Source: Lingula anatina (lineage: Eukaryota; Brachiopoda; Lingulata; Lingulida; Lingulidae). Taken from it: a stretch of 64,000 nt of DNA. Shown piece by piece: positions 23,758-34,400 of this stretch; within the stretch, counting starts at the first letter, position 1, and the number at the start of each line of letters is the position of its first letter. The position numbers and the translations under genes were made by a program. The notes under the pieces are model-generated. The model did no database searches, was not told the DNA's origin, and saw nothing but the letters and a program-made list of their open reading frames with translations. Where the stretch lies: NCBI RefSeq assembly GCF_001039355.2, contig NW_019775867.1, positions 76,209-140,208 of the forward strand. The letters run 5' to 3'.

Positions 23758-26700
23758 CTAAGAAAGAGGAAAAAAACGGTAAGGTTGTGTGAGGTACTTG
23801 AAATGAGTTTAATATCGTCCGCCATACACATTGCTCAGGACGGTGGTCAAACAAGTAACGTTTGGGTTTTTACCCAGTGAGACTTTATCATGAACACGTA
23901 TAAAAAGAATGAAAAACTTTTGAAATAACTGACATATGATAGCTATAATATTTTAATAAATATATCAATGTTCTAATAGTTCGATTACCTCCGTACTGAT
24001 ATAAAGCATAGATTATATTTGCCACGGGCAACGCCTGATGATATTCCGTACGATTTTTTGACATCGTTCATGGCTAGTAGGGCCTACGGAAAATTCCAAA
24101 TCATGCAATTTAAGTTTTAAACATCTTTTCTGTTGTTATGCATCCTAAAACGAGCAAAGGTGGGAGGGAATAAGACCAACAACAGGTTTAACCATTATCA
24201 CGATCACCGTATTCACCAATACCCTTACGGGCACATGTGCGATGTCATCTACGGCAATGCAACGACCTGCGGGGATACGATTTTAAAAATTTGTCAAAAG
24301 TTTTTATTTAGCTTGCCAAAATAGAAGAGGGTACAGCGGTCAAGGATCCTTACGATTTCAAATGATTTATCACGGCCACCGCCTGCCTCCACAAAGACGC
24401 CGCACGAAAAAGGATTTTCGGACAGTACACGAACACCGCACGGACTTCTGCATGGCAAATGCAATCTAAACTTTAGCGTATACCCGGTAAAATATGCCCA
24501 TTACTTCAGAATTTTTCACAGGCATACAGATTGGGGGGGGGGGGGGGAGGGGGGGAGTCAGGTATAATAATCCTGATTACTTGTATTTACCTTCGATGTA
24601 TGTAAGCCTACGAACACAATGAAGCGGTGCTCGTCATATATATTTTCAAACCAGCTTTCACTGGGATAGCTTGCAATGAACGACAACAGTGTTATCAGAT
24701 AGCTCTGATCTTGAAATGTTGCCAAGTCTCCTCCTTCTGATTTGCAGTTCTGTCGAGCTTTTTCCCAGGAATAGCCTTTTTTATCAGTAAGTTTATCCTG
24801 TAGCATGAAATAACACAAAGGGCCAACACAGAACTGAGACCCATTCCTCACAGTTAAGTTTGCACCAATGGTATTTATATTTTTGGCATAAGTATCAACT
24901 TTATAAAACATGGTGAAATCTGAAACCTTCTCAACAAACAGCGAATGTGGAATCTGGACCATTTCCACCAGGTGAGTTGAGATCGTTGCTGTCCACACCA
25001 TAGAACGATCTAAGGTCAGAATTACACTCCGTCCTATTTCTACACCTATCAGCGATTCCTCCCGTATGTAGAGTTTAGGCTCAGGATAACTGCACATACA
25101 ATCCGACAACATTTTGCAACTTGAACCAAGCCCAAGACGGTAGAAGGACTGACTACGAATGGAGTGGAGGATGGTTTTGTAGTAAACATTTGGGAAGCTA
25201 GCGTGCCAACAGTAGCTGTAGATTTCTACTGAAGACAGGGAAATGACTGGTTTGATTTCATTCTCTATTCGCTGATCCCCGCCAAAAGTATGCCGCGCCA
25301 AAGGAACGTTGTTAACGGTAATTGCATAATAAGTTGAATAGAAATAACAGCGTTCTGAAAAATAAAATGACAAAGACACATTTTCGCTGATATTTGACGG
25401 GTGGCGTGAACTGGTGGCAAAAAAACCGTAGGTAAGAGCTGAAGAAGCATCTGTGTTCACTGTAAGGGGGTTGCAGTCCGGTCGAACTGGAGGGAGATGG
25501 GAATGTTGGAACGCAGTGGCTCTTATATTGCTGTATCTTGTCACATACACAACGGTATCTTTTTGAGGTAAGTACACAGAGGAATGAAACAAGACTTCAG
25601 AAGTTTGGGCAGTCATCCCGCAAGATTCGTTTCTGCCCAAATGAAAACTGTTGACTCCAGTTTCAACTTCTACGGCGGCGGTGTTGAATTTACATGAGAG
25701 AGCCTCGAGCTGGTGAATTTCGAGCTTTGGTGAAATTTGGTTGATCCTCCTCGTGCCGTGATCCTCAAGTTTAAAGTGGACGTTAACCGTAGTAGTTTCC
25801 TGGGGGCTGGCGGCACCCATGTAGTCGAACACGTAGAGTAAAATGTGAATTCCCCCTCGGAATAACAAAGAACCCGAGAGATACTGATCATGATAGATCT
25901 CTAAGGAGCGCCAATGTTTGACATTCCTCTCTTCGCAAATAGGACCGAGGCGTATTCCTGAAGAGTTTGCCATCTGTATACCCTCGACCAAAACTAATCC
26001 GGCAGATATACATTTAGGGTCACCAAGTGTATGTAACAGACTAAAATCGCTTTTATCACTAGAAAATAATTTCTTCAGGTCTAGTAATATGTAACCATCT
26101 TCACTCGGTAATATGGAAATATCATGGCGTCGTAATCCGAAATTGTTTTGCACACGAATTTGTAACTGATAACCGTTATCTTGCTTTTGAAACTGATATG
26201 TTTTATTTCCTGACGAAAAACAACTGATTGAGCCATCGTCACTGCAGCTAAAAGGTAGTGCATTCGGAAACGTTGTTCTGTAAACCGCACTGAATTGAAC
26301 GCTTTGGCTAATCAGAGACTCCAACTCAATGAACATATTCCAGCTCATTATTTTAACACTCCCAGCCAAAGGTGAAGTTGAATCCACACTAGAGTCATAA
26401 TGAATCAACGTCGTCTCACAGGGACCTTCAAAGATTCGTAGCCTGAAATGGTTCCGATCCTCGGCAGAATTCAGTTTCGAACTAATGTTCCACCACAATT
26501 GAATCTGTCCTCCCACGGACACAGAGAGTTGCCACTGATAGATAACGTGCTTTGGGCACATAGTGGTCACAGTTGAGGACAGCGTTGATAACTGACCATC
26601 ATCTCTGGTTAGAAAGTTTGGATTTTTGGAATAGCACTTAATAAAACTGACGGCTTCAAATCCTATTCTAAAACCTTTGTCAGTGATGTATTGGTCACTG

Positions 26701-27230
26701 TAGAATTCGAGACAGATTTGATTACTGTCAATGTCCAAATTGGTTTTGTTTGTAGGTGCTAGATTACCACACAACTTCTCAACAAGATTACCTTCATCAC
26801 AAGATTTGTTAAAAACTGCTAAAAAGTCAAATATGCACAACTCGCCAGAATACTCGAGAGAAAAATTTATAACTGTTAACCGCACGAAGTGCTGGGTCGG
26901 CACCATAATCTGCCAACGGTGACGCACAAATGTCGGGTAATTCAAGCCATGGTTAAACTTCAGCGTTTCTATAAAACCACAGGAGGCGTTTATGAACAAC
27001 GTTGTTTCATTTTTGGGGACAGCGACTGTTGAACACATTTGTTTCAGCGATGAACATTTCACGAGTTGCCTATGACCAGAAAACCTTGTCCTGTCCGTTT
27101 GCACATGGTTCATGTCATTGAAGCACTGACGAATGACTCTTTCTAGCTGTCTATAGCCGATGTTTTGATCTATGCTTAAAGAGACAAACGCAAGCGAAAG
27201 AAACGCCATGAAACTTTTGACGAAAACCAT
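20887..27230 (-). CDS. GRL101-like LRR/LDLa G-protein-coupled receptor, complete two-exon gene
   Basis: The coding sequence joins 27230-24591 (880 codons) and 23757-20887 (956 codons plus stop), giving 1,836 residues. The donor AAG|GTAAAT and the acceptor TTTCCTCTTTCTTAG|GGT define an 833-bp phase-0 intron. Domain order is signal peptide, CUB, a long ectodomain, C-type lectin, LDLa array, LRRs, seven membrane segments and a short cytoplasmic tail. LDLa modules joined to LRRs and a rhodopsin-like bundle characterise type-C LGRs, the relaxin-receptor relatives; many LDLa repeats point to the snail GRL101 subtype. The protein should be a cell-surface receptor with a lectin-type ectodomain. Ligand and coupling are unknown. 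The intron splits the C-type lectin fold, so the two halves belong to one gene. Confidence 0.9.
23758..24590 (-). other. Single intron of the receptor gene
   Basis: 833-bp phase-0 intron with consensus ends on the minus strand. It contains a 23-bp G-rich run (24534-24556). No exon-like sequence was seen; open frames inside it lack features. Confidence 0.85.
24591..27230 (-). CDS. Receptor exon 1: signal peptide, CUB region, first half of C-type lectin domain
   Basis: The start ATG at 27230 opens a hydrophobic leader (residues 1-20, KSFMAFLSLAFVSLS). Residues about 84-195 form a CUB domain: C84, the W106-I-x-V-P strand, LEYSGELC, FDFLAV, LCG and FYSDQYITDKGFRIGF. Residues 200-320 contain a divergent second CUB-like segment with CPKHVIYQWQLSV and LRIFEGPC. 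The stretch 320-800 is glycosylation-rich and unassigned. From C801 the C-type lectin begins (LCYFM, SWEKARQNC, GGDLATF, FIVFVGLHTSK), ending at the splice donor. Open-frame sequence just past 24591 is intron. Confidence 0.88.
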
Positions 27231-27351
27231 GTTTGTGAAACCGCGATGATAATGATCGAGTGCTTTTCAACCCCCGATGTATTTGTACTCCTGTGTGGCA
27301 TGAATCCTTCAGATTCTACTCAACCACTAATTTGCACTGAACTACAGAATG

Positions 27352-27360
27352 ATTTATATA
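27352..27360 (-). promoter_or_regulatory. Candidate TATA box of the receptor gene
   Basis: TATATAAAT on the minus strand, about 120 bp upstream of the ATG at 27230. An initiator-like TCAGTG lies about 15 bp further downstream. Position and sequence fit a core promoter; no other evidence. Confidence 0.4.
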
Positions 27361-28914
27361 CGCCCGTTACGTTGTTCGCGTCATAAAACACCATCCATGT
27401 GGGTTATGTAATAATTGATTATTAATGTGCATTGGAACCAATTAAACCTATAATTTAACGAACTAACCGCACATGCAAAAGGAGACCGAACGCCAAATAT
27501 AGAAGTAATATAGTTTCCACGGCGTTCTATCAAATCGATGCCTTTGACATCGGTAGTCTCAACGGACCTTCTTCATCTTCTAATTGAGCAGCATTGGTGA
27601 TACGTTTCATTAGGGAATTCTGCACGACAATTAGACTAATGCAGGCCTATTCATTGACAAGCTGATGAACCTTGCTTTCATCTAGGCCCTAACTTTCCTG
27701 CAGTGTGAGAGTACTGCTTTGAACGAAATTTGTGCTATAATAGACGAAACATATATTTTGCAGGAAAAATAATTTTAATGGTTATAATGGATTTGTTACA
27801 AGTTTCAGTCCGTTTAACTTTGTGACTATATCCATTATCATTTTATTGAGTTAAAATTGCTACCGAATGGGTAATATTATGAAATCGATGAAAATATCAT
27901 TAGTTTTATTTTTGCGATAATAATTATTAAGCACACAACGTACGTCTCTGTCTATCCGGCTGTCTGAGTTGATACAGCTAAAGCAAACGTAAAGCTTGAA
28001 AAGAAACTGTCCAATATTCACGACTGGTACATATAATGCACTTCTAACCGATACACTTATTGGCATCTTATCAGTATAAAAAGAAAATAAGTGACAAAAT
28101 GGGATTTCTTTAAAATTTAACAAATAATATATGCAAGTTTGAATTCTAGTTAGAGACATGTTAGATGTACATATGTTTATACAATGACCAGTTGATTTAT
28201 GTACAAATAAATTCGACATGACTATACAGTATATGCTTAAGTTACATTTTATACACCTAAGGAATGTTCGAGTATCGATTTCAATGAGTATCCTCCTTAG
28301 TCCTACTGGCGAATAGGAAAATGGCCGCACACAAAACGTCACTGTAAACATATATTTTTGACTTTTTGTGCCAAATGTAGCTTAAGGATTTTTCTGTATC
28401 TGTTCCTGTTTTTTCATAGGTTGACATTCATTTTTGAACATATAAAATTTTTAAAATGTGCGATGGCCTGTAATTTGTAGATTTTCCAACAAGCTGTATA
28501 TTCACTGTACCGGGTAGCTATCATTTATTCGATCGAGTGATGGCAGTGGCGTTCTGGTCTCACAGTTTCAGTTAAATATTTTAAACTCTGCTTCTTATGT
28601 AATTTCTCCGTGTTTAAGTGTGAAAAAGATGAAGTGGTTAACAAAATGACATTGTCATCCGTCCTGCATACACGTATGTGCATATGGTGGAGTACTCGCG
28701 CAGTACATGTACTTGTTTGCAGGGGGGGGGGGTCTAGTAGTTGGGAAAGATACAGCATTGTAAACTTACCATAGGCATGTTTTAAAAGGTATGAATCTTA
28801 AATTTTGCTTTTAAACATGTTTACTTTCTTGCCGGGGAGGGGGGGGGGTGCAAATGTATCGTGTTAATTTTTTGAGAAAAAAAAAAACGTGTAAAACCAA
28901 AATAAGTTTTTTTT
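27361..28914. other. Intergenic stretch upstream of the receptor gene
   Basis: AT-rich. The minus strand has a 163-codon open frame (27860-28351) with no recognisable motif. Short poly-G runs occur at about 28721 and 28838. A candidate AATAAA on the minus strand (28524-28529) could serve the cysteine-rich peptide gene. Confidence 0.5.
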
Positions 28915-31266
28915 CTAGGCTTGAATAGCATGAATGGGACCAGGATTATTCCTTTTGCCGTGCCTTGACCTGCAATTATCATAACAAAAGCATCCATCAT
29001 TTCCAAATGCTGTGTTGCAATGAACACCACAACCTCCTCCATACTTCTAAAGGATGAAAAAATATATTGTTGAGCTGTGCTGTTGCTAATATTAATAGTT
29101 ATTGGTTATCAGTATACAGAAATGCAGTATGTGAAATCATTTTAGGTTTTAACCATGTAGTAAGTTAAAAGTGTTAGGTATATGCAACTAAACAATACAT
29201 TGTTTTATTTCTACTTTGCAAGGTTTTATATATGTGACTTATAGATAAAATCTACTTATTAAAATAAAACATTTTTATTCAAATGCAAACATGGATTGGT
29301 ACCTGGTATCAGTGAAAGAAAATCTGCTAACTCTGGGAAAATTTATGAAATTATACTATTTGTAGAAATTGAAATGGTCCACTTTATAATTGGGAATTGT
29401 GTGTTAGTTGGTTAAATATATAGAAAGGTGTACCAGTCACGTAAGGTAGCATTAAATTATCACCTACTGGGTAATTAATGTACAATGAAATGTAACATAA
29501 CAATTTTTGCAACATACATGTACCCCCTGGTATATATATTTGCACAGTTTTAATAACTGGTGGGTGTAACAATCTTGACATTTTCTGTTAGTGATACCAT
29601 GTTTCAGTGTATTCGAAATGTTTTATTGTAGTTGTAGTTGAAATGTAAAAATAAAATAAAATAGAATATATAACTATGTGATTAAATATAAATTGTCTTT
29701 CATTTGTTATTTTTCATATTTTAACGAAAGGAGTACCCTCACAAATTGGCCTCGTGTAATAAAAAAGCTTTATTTACAACAAAAAAAAAATTAAAATTCA
29801 TTTATATAAGCACCATGACAAGTGCCTAGAAAAATTATTTTCATTGTCCCCAATTCTTAGTATAAATTGTCTTTCATTTGTTATTTTTCATATTTTAATG
29901 AAATGAATACCCTCATCAGTTGGCCTCATGTAATGAAAAAGCTTTATTTACAATGAAAAATAAAAATTAAAATACATTTATGTTAGCACCATGGTAAGTG
30001 CCTAGAAAAATTATTTTCATTGTCCCCAATTCTTAGTATAAATTGTCTTTCATTTGTTATTTTTTCATATTTTAATGAAAGGAATACCCTCACCAGTTGG
30101 CCTCATGTAATAAAAAAGCTTTATTTACTATGAAAAAAAATTAAAATTCATTTATATAAGCACCATAAGTGCCAAGAAAAATTGTTTTCATTGTCCCCAA
30201 TTCTTAGTTGCTCTATATAAATTGTCTTTATTCACAATGAAAAAATTAAAATTCATTTATATTAGCACCATGGTAAATGCCAAGAAAAATTATTTTCATT
30301 GTCCCCAATTCTTAGTTGCTCTATAAGTAATACTGTGTTAGGTAAAAACTAAAACAGGGCTAAAGCAAGGCTGATATACAAAAGCGAGGCTAATATACAG
30401 ATATTGTAAGTTCGAGTTTTCAGGCTTACACAGCCGTGAATTGATTTGTGCCATTCACAGCTTTAGGCAAAGTTCTTTACATGCTTACAATGACAGAAAG
30501 CTGAATAAATTCACCACAACTTACTGGTAATTAAAAGTTGTGCGGAGGCCTCTATAGATACAAAGATCAGAGTTAAAGATGAACTTTCAAACTAATTTTT
30601 TAACTCCAAATAGGCTCAAGATCAACTTGTGGTGCATTTCACATAATTCAAAATTTATTTCTCAATATGCCAATGTACATAATGTAACCCTACGTTCATA
30701 GCCGAGATATTACAGTATACTGTTACACCGTTTCTGACACCCTATAAATCTCCAAATTTTTGGCCGATTCAAAAGTGTAAGACTTCTGGTTTGTCTAAAA
30801 ACCACCTAGCGGCAGACCGGTGGCTCTTGGGCTGATATCTAGACACATTTCCAATTCTCCATTTACCTTAGTGGGTGTACATTTGTGAAGACTTTGGAGT
30901 GGTGGGGTGGGGGTGGGTGTATGAGGTCCTTTGCCAGCTTCCACTGACTAAATGTCACAAAATATGTGGGCATGCAAACAATTGGTTCAACACTAAAAAT
31001 ATGAAATCAAAATTATACCCCCCTCTATGTCATCGATCTCTCAAATTTGTCTTACACTTCAAAAATAATTCAAGTCCTATTTAAAATCACCACTAAGTTA
31101 ATTACGTTTTAATTTTATTCGCCAGTTATAAGTAGAATACATTTCTGAAACATCCTTATAGTTATGTTGAAAATAATTTCCTCTTCCTTTGTTAGAAAAA
31201 AAGTAAATACAATTTCCTTCTTACCACCAAGCACATTAAAATAAGGGAAAACTGAATCTTCTCCAT
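28915..31266 (-). CDS. Proposed secreted cysteine-rich peptide, three exons, 84 aa
   Basis: Exons 31266-31225 (14 codons), 30947-30867 (27 codons) and 29046-28915 (43 codons plus TAG) join in phase 0. Donors are GTG|GTAAGA and AAG|GTAAAT; acceptors are ACATTTAG and TTCATCCTTTAG. Exon 1 encodes MEKIQFSLILMCLV. The junction completes a leader ending in SVEA, a good signal-peptidase site. The mature chain has six cysteines spaced C-x9-C-x3-C-x8-C-x-C-x3-C. The last five (CGVHC, GCFCYDNC) resemble the first part of a somatomedin-B domain, but the usual closing CC is replaced by RSRHGKR, a possible dibasic processing site. Exon 2 is Pro/Thr-rich. I do not recognise a named orthologue. The model rests on splice signals, phase and peptide features only, and the middle exon is the weakest part. 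Confidence 0.5.
29687..30330. repeat. ~175-bp tandem repeat, 3.5 units
   Basis: Units start TATAAATTGTCTTTCATTTG at 29687, 29861 and 30037, and a fourth at about 30216 is internally deleted. Spacings are 174, 176 and 179 bp. Each unit ends with ATTGTCCCCAATTCTTAG. The array lies in the second intron of the proposed peptide gene. Single-base differences show moderate divergence. Confidence 0.92.
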
Positions 31267-31386
31267 AATGTAACAGCTAAGACTTTCCTTTGCTTTCTTT
31301 GCAGCAATCTGCTACAACATCATCTAACATGACACGTTTACAAGGATATGAACTTCCAACCTCATCCATCCCCAGTCAATATCAGT

Positions 31387-31392
31387 TTTATT
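31387..31392 (-). terminator. Candidate polyadenylation signal of COPS8
   Basis: AATAAA on the minus strand about 40 nt after the COPS8 stop codon (31434-31432). If used, the COPS8 transcript ends before the start codon of the proposed peptide gene at 31266. Confidence 0.5.
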
Positions 31393-31431
31393 CCATGTCT
31401 TTCTTTCAGTGTTGAGTATTTGTTTATAGTA

Positions 31432-34400
31432 TCAGTTTTCTAAAAATGACACAAAATCAGTGAGTCTTTCTAGCATTTGTTCACTAGGAACTGAGGTCTC
31501 CGACTGTGGTGCTGAAAGAGAAAAATGAATTTGAAATGAAATAAAATCATTAATGCTTGGAGATGACTGAAATATTGCTTTTCAATTTGGGTTCCAACTT
31601 CCAAACTTAAAAACTAGAATATATTTTACAATATCTCTTGTAATAGCTTGTATGACCAGTTTTAATGATCCTTGCAATAATAATCATGTAAACTATTATT
31701 TTTCAAGCAGGATTATATACAGAAGAAGTATTATGACAATTTTTTCTTGGCTCATTCTCACCTGATCTGACAGGTATGACGAGTCTTGTCTGAGCATCTG
31801 CCTTCCAATCCTGAGACACTGCAGCTTAAGGAAAGAGAACAAGATAACATTTCATCAAACATTTTTAGGAGACCCATTTCAAACAGAAATATATGACCTA
31901 TACCATGCAGATTTGAGAAAAAAGGCCAAGATTCAATGTTATTTACAAGTCAGGAGTGACTGCCTTTTGTCTAATCTATATCAAAAGCTGGGTTATTTGT
32001 ACATTTCATAAGTTTCTACTTGCCTTCCATCACTCTCCAATTCCAATTATGAGAGAAACAACCAGTCAGTAATCATTTATCTAATATGCTAACAAAATGA
32101 GACAGCAAAGTTGACAAATCTAAGGGTTTACATCTAACAAAACAAGTCATTCCTACAAATAATTATCCTTGTTGGAAAACCAAAAGAGTTTCGAGAGATT
32201 GCATAGTTATGTGCCACAACTGCAACAGATTTCCTGGCACTTAGTTGCACGGTTGCCTGCTGCTTAAATTTTGTATATATTATAATCAAAATCCCCTTCA
32301 AACAAAGTTGACTTAAGTAGTGAGATGTTTTTGAAATGTTTTGTAGATAAGTTCTTTTCTTTTTAAAGGAACTTGCCTTTTCACCATACAAAGCCACTCA
32401 GCAAATTTGGAATTATAAAACTAGACATTAAAGATGACACATTAAAGAAATTAAAAAGGTTAATTCAAACAAACAATTAGTCTGATCAAGCTGATTCTCA
32501 CATGGAACCTTTTTTAAAACATCAAACAAAGCTACTCAGTAATTTTAAAGTAAGAGAAGACAAAAATACAATTTGGCAGTCTTAGATGGCTGAATACTGA
32601 TGTTTCAATGTCTGTCTAAAAATGCAGGTTGGGTAAATGGGGTAAATGTCACCCAAATATATGCAGAGAAAAGAAAATCTTAATCAATTACTTTTTAAAA
32701 ATAATCCAATAATGCAGATTTTCATTAAGAAATGCATTTTATTACCAGACAAAGCCATTAAATTTAATGTAAATTAAAAATATGAAAAAATAAAATTTAG
32801 CACTTAAAGGTAAAATGACCCAAAAACGACTGACAGACACACATATAGGTTTACATAAACAGGTACCTCTTCTTAAAGGGATAACAACTGTTCATATGAT
32901 ATCCATATTTTATAATAAATATACTGAAAACAACTCATAGAAATATAATATATAAATATAATATATAATATATTCTATTTTACTACCAAAATGGCATTTA
33001 TCACAATTATTCTGGAATTTGTGCTTGCCATCAGATCATGTGACCTCCATAGATGGCTACACTCCGTAATAATCTCTTAAGAGAATATTACAAAAACCCA
33101 AACTTAAAAAAAAACAGGTACTAACTGTGAATGTCAGAATGGATTCATTAATCATTGGCAAGAATGGGAAAATGTCCTTTACCCAAGGAAACCCCATTTT
33201 TTTTGTTATCCCCTTAACCACAACCAGATCTCAGACCTCCTATAAGACATCACCCAATCCTAAAACCACAATAATAAGCAGTTTATGCTGATCTATTGGA
33301 ACTAAAACTAAATTTTTACCCAAGCTTCAGTCAAGATGCATACTGGCTACTAAAAGTGGCACTCACCCTGCACAGCCTCTTCCACTGTCATCCCCATCAT
33401 TTGAGCAAACTGGTCTCCACTGACAGAGGAGTACGCCTGGGCTACCAGGTTGAACACCCTTCGTCTAGTAGACTCTGTAATGATATGGTTAGAAGTTTGT
33501 TTTAAACACGATTAAACAAACTAAAAATAAATAAAACTAGATGCCAAAGACAGCACAAAAAAAAAAAAAAAAAAAAAANNNNNNNNNNNNNNNNNNNNNN
33601 NNNNNNNNNNNNNNNNNNNNNNNNNNNNNNNNNNNNNNNNNNNNNNNNNNNNNNNNNNNNNNNNNNNNNNNNNNNNNNNNNNNNNNNNNNNNNNNNNNNN
33701 NNNNNNNNNNNNNNNNNNNNNNNNNNNNNNNNNNNNNNNNNNNNNNNNNNNNNNNNNNNNNNNNNNNNNNNNNNNNNNNNNNNNNNNNNNNNNNNNNNNN
33801 NAAAAAAAAAATAAGAAAAAGAAAGAAGGCAGCAAAGCTGTCAAATGTACAGTCATCAACAAAGAAAACCTAGAGGATCAGAGAGGCAATACTGCCTCTG
33901 GGTATTGTATCATCAGCTGGAGTAAGCACATTCGTATAAAAAAAAAGAAGTTCAATAGTAACTATGGGCATATCTCAGCCAGTTTTGGAGATAAAAGGGA
34001 TATAAAAGTTACAAAGTTCAGTTTATGGTGAAAAGTAGGTCAAAGTTAGATTGCCAGTATATATCTTCCTATTCAAGTTCAATAGTAACTATGGATGTAC
34101 CTCGGCCAGTTTTGGAGATTTAAGGAATAGAAAAGTTTAGTTCATGGTGAAAAGTGGGTCAAAGGTCAATTTTAAGGCCACAGTTAGATTGTAAGTATAT
34201 GACTTCTTATTCAAATTCAATAGTAACTATGGGCTTATCTCTGCCAGTTTTGAAGATATAAGGGACGGAAACCTTGCAAAGTTCAGTTCATAATGAAAAG
34301 AAGGTAAAAAGTCAATTTCAAGGTCACATTAAGATTGCCAGTATATGACTTCCTATTCAAGTTCAACAGTAACTATGGGTGAATCTTTGCTAATTTTGGA

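Noticed and set aside
27860-28351. 163-codon minus-strand open frame upstream of the receptor gene
   Set aside because: Long for the composition but has no leader, domain, repeated motif or splice context that I recognise; probably chance in AT-rich DNA.
33521-33873. Open frames through the second gap
   Set aside because: Unknown residues flanked by poly-Lys or poly-Phe from the A-run.
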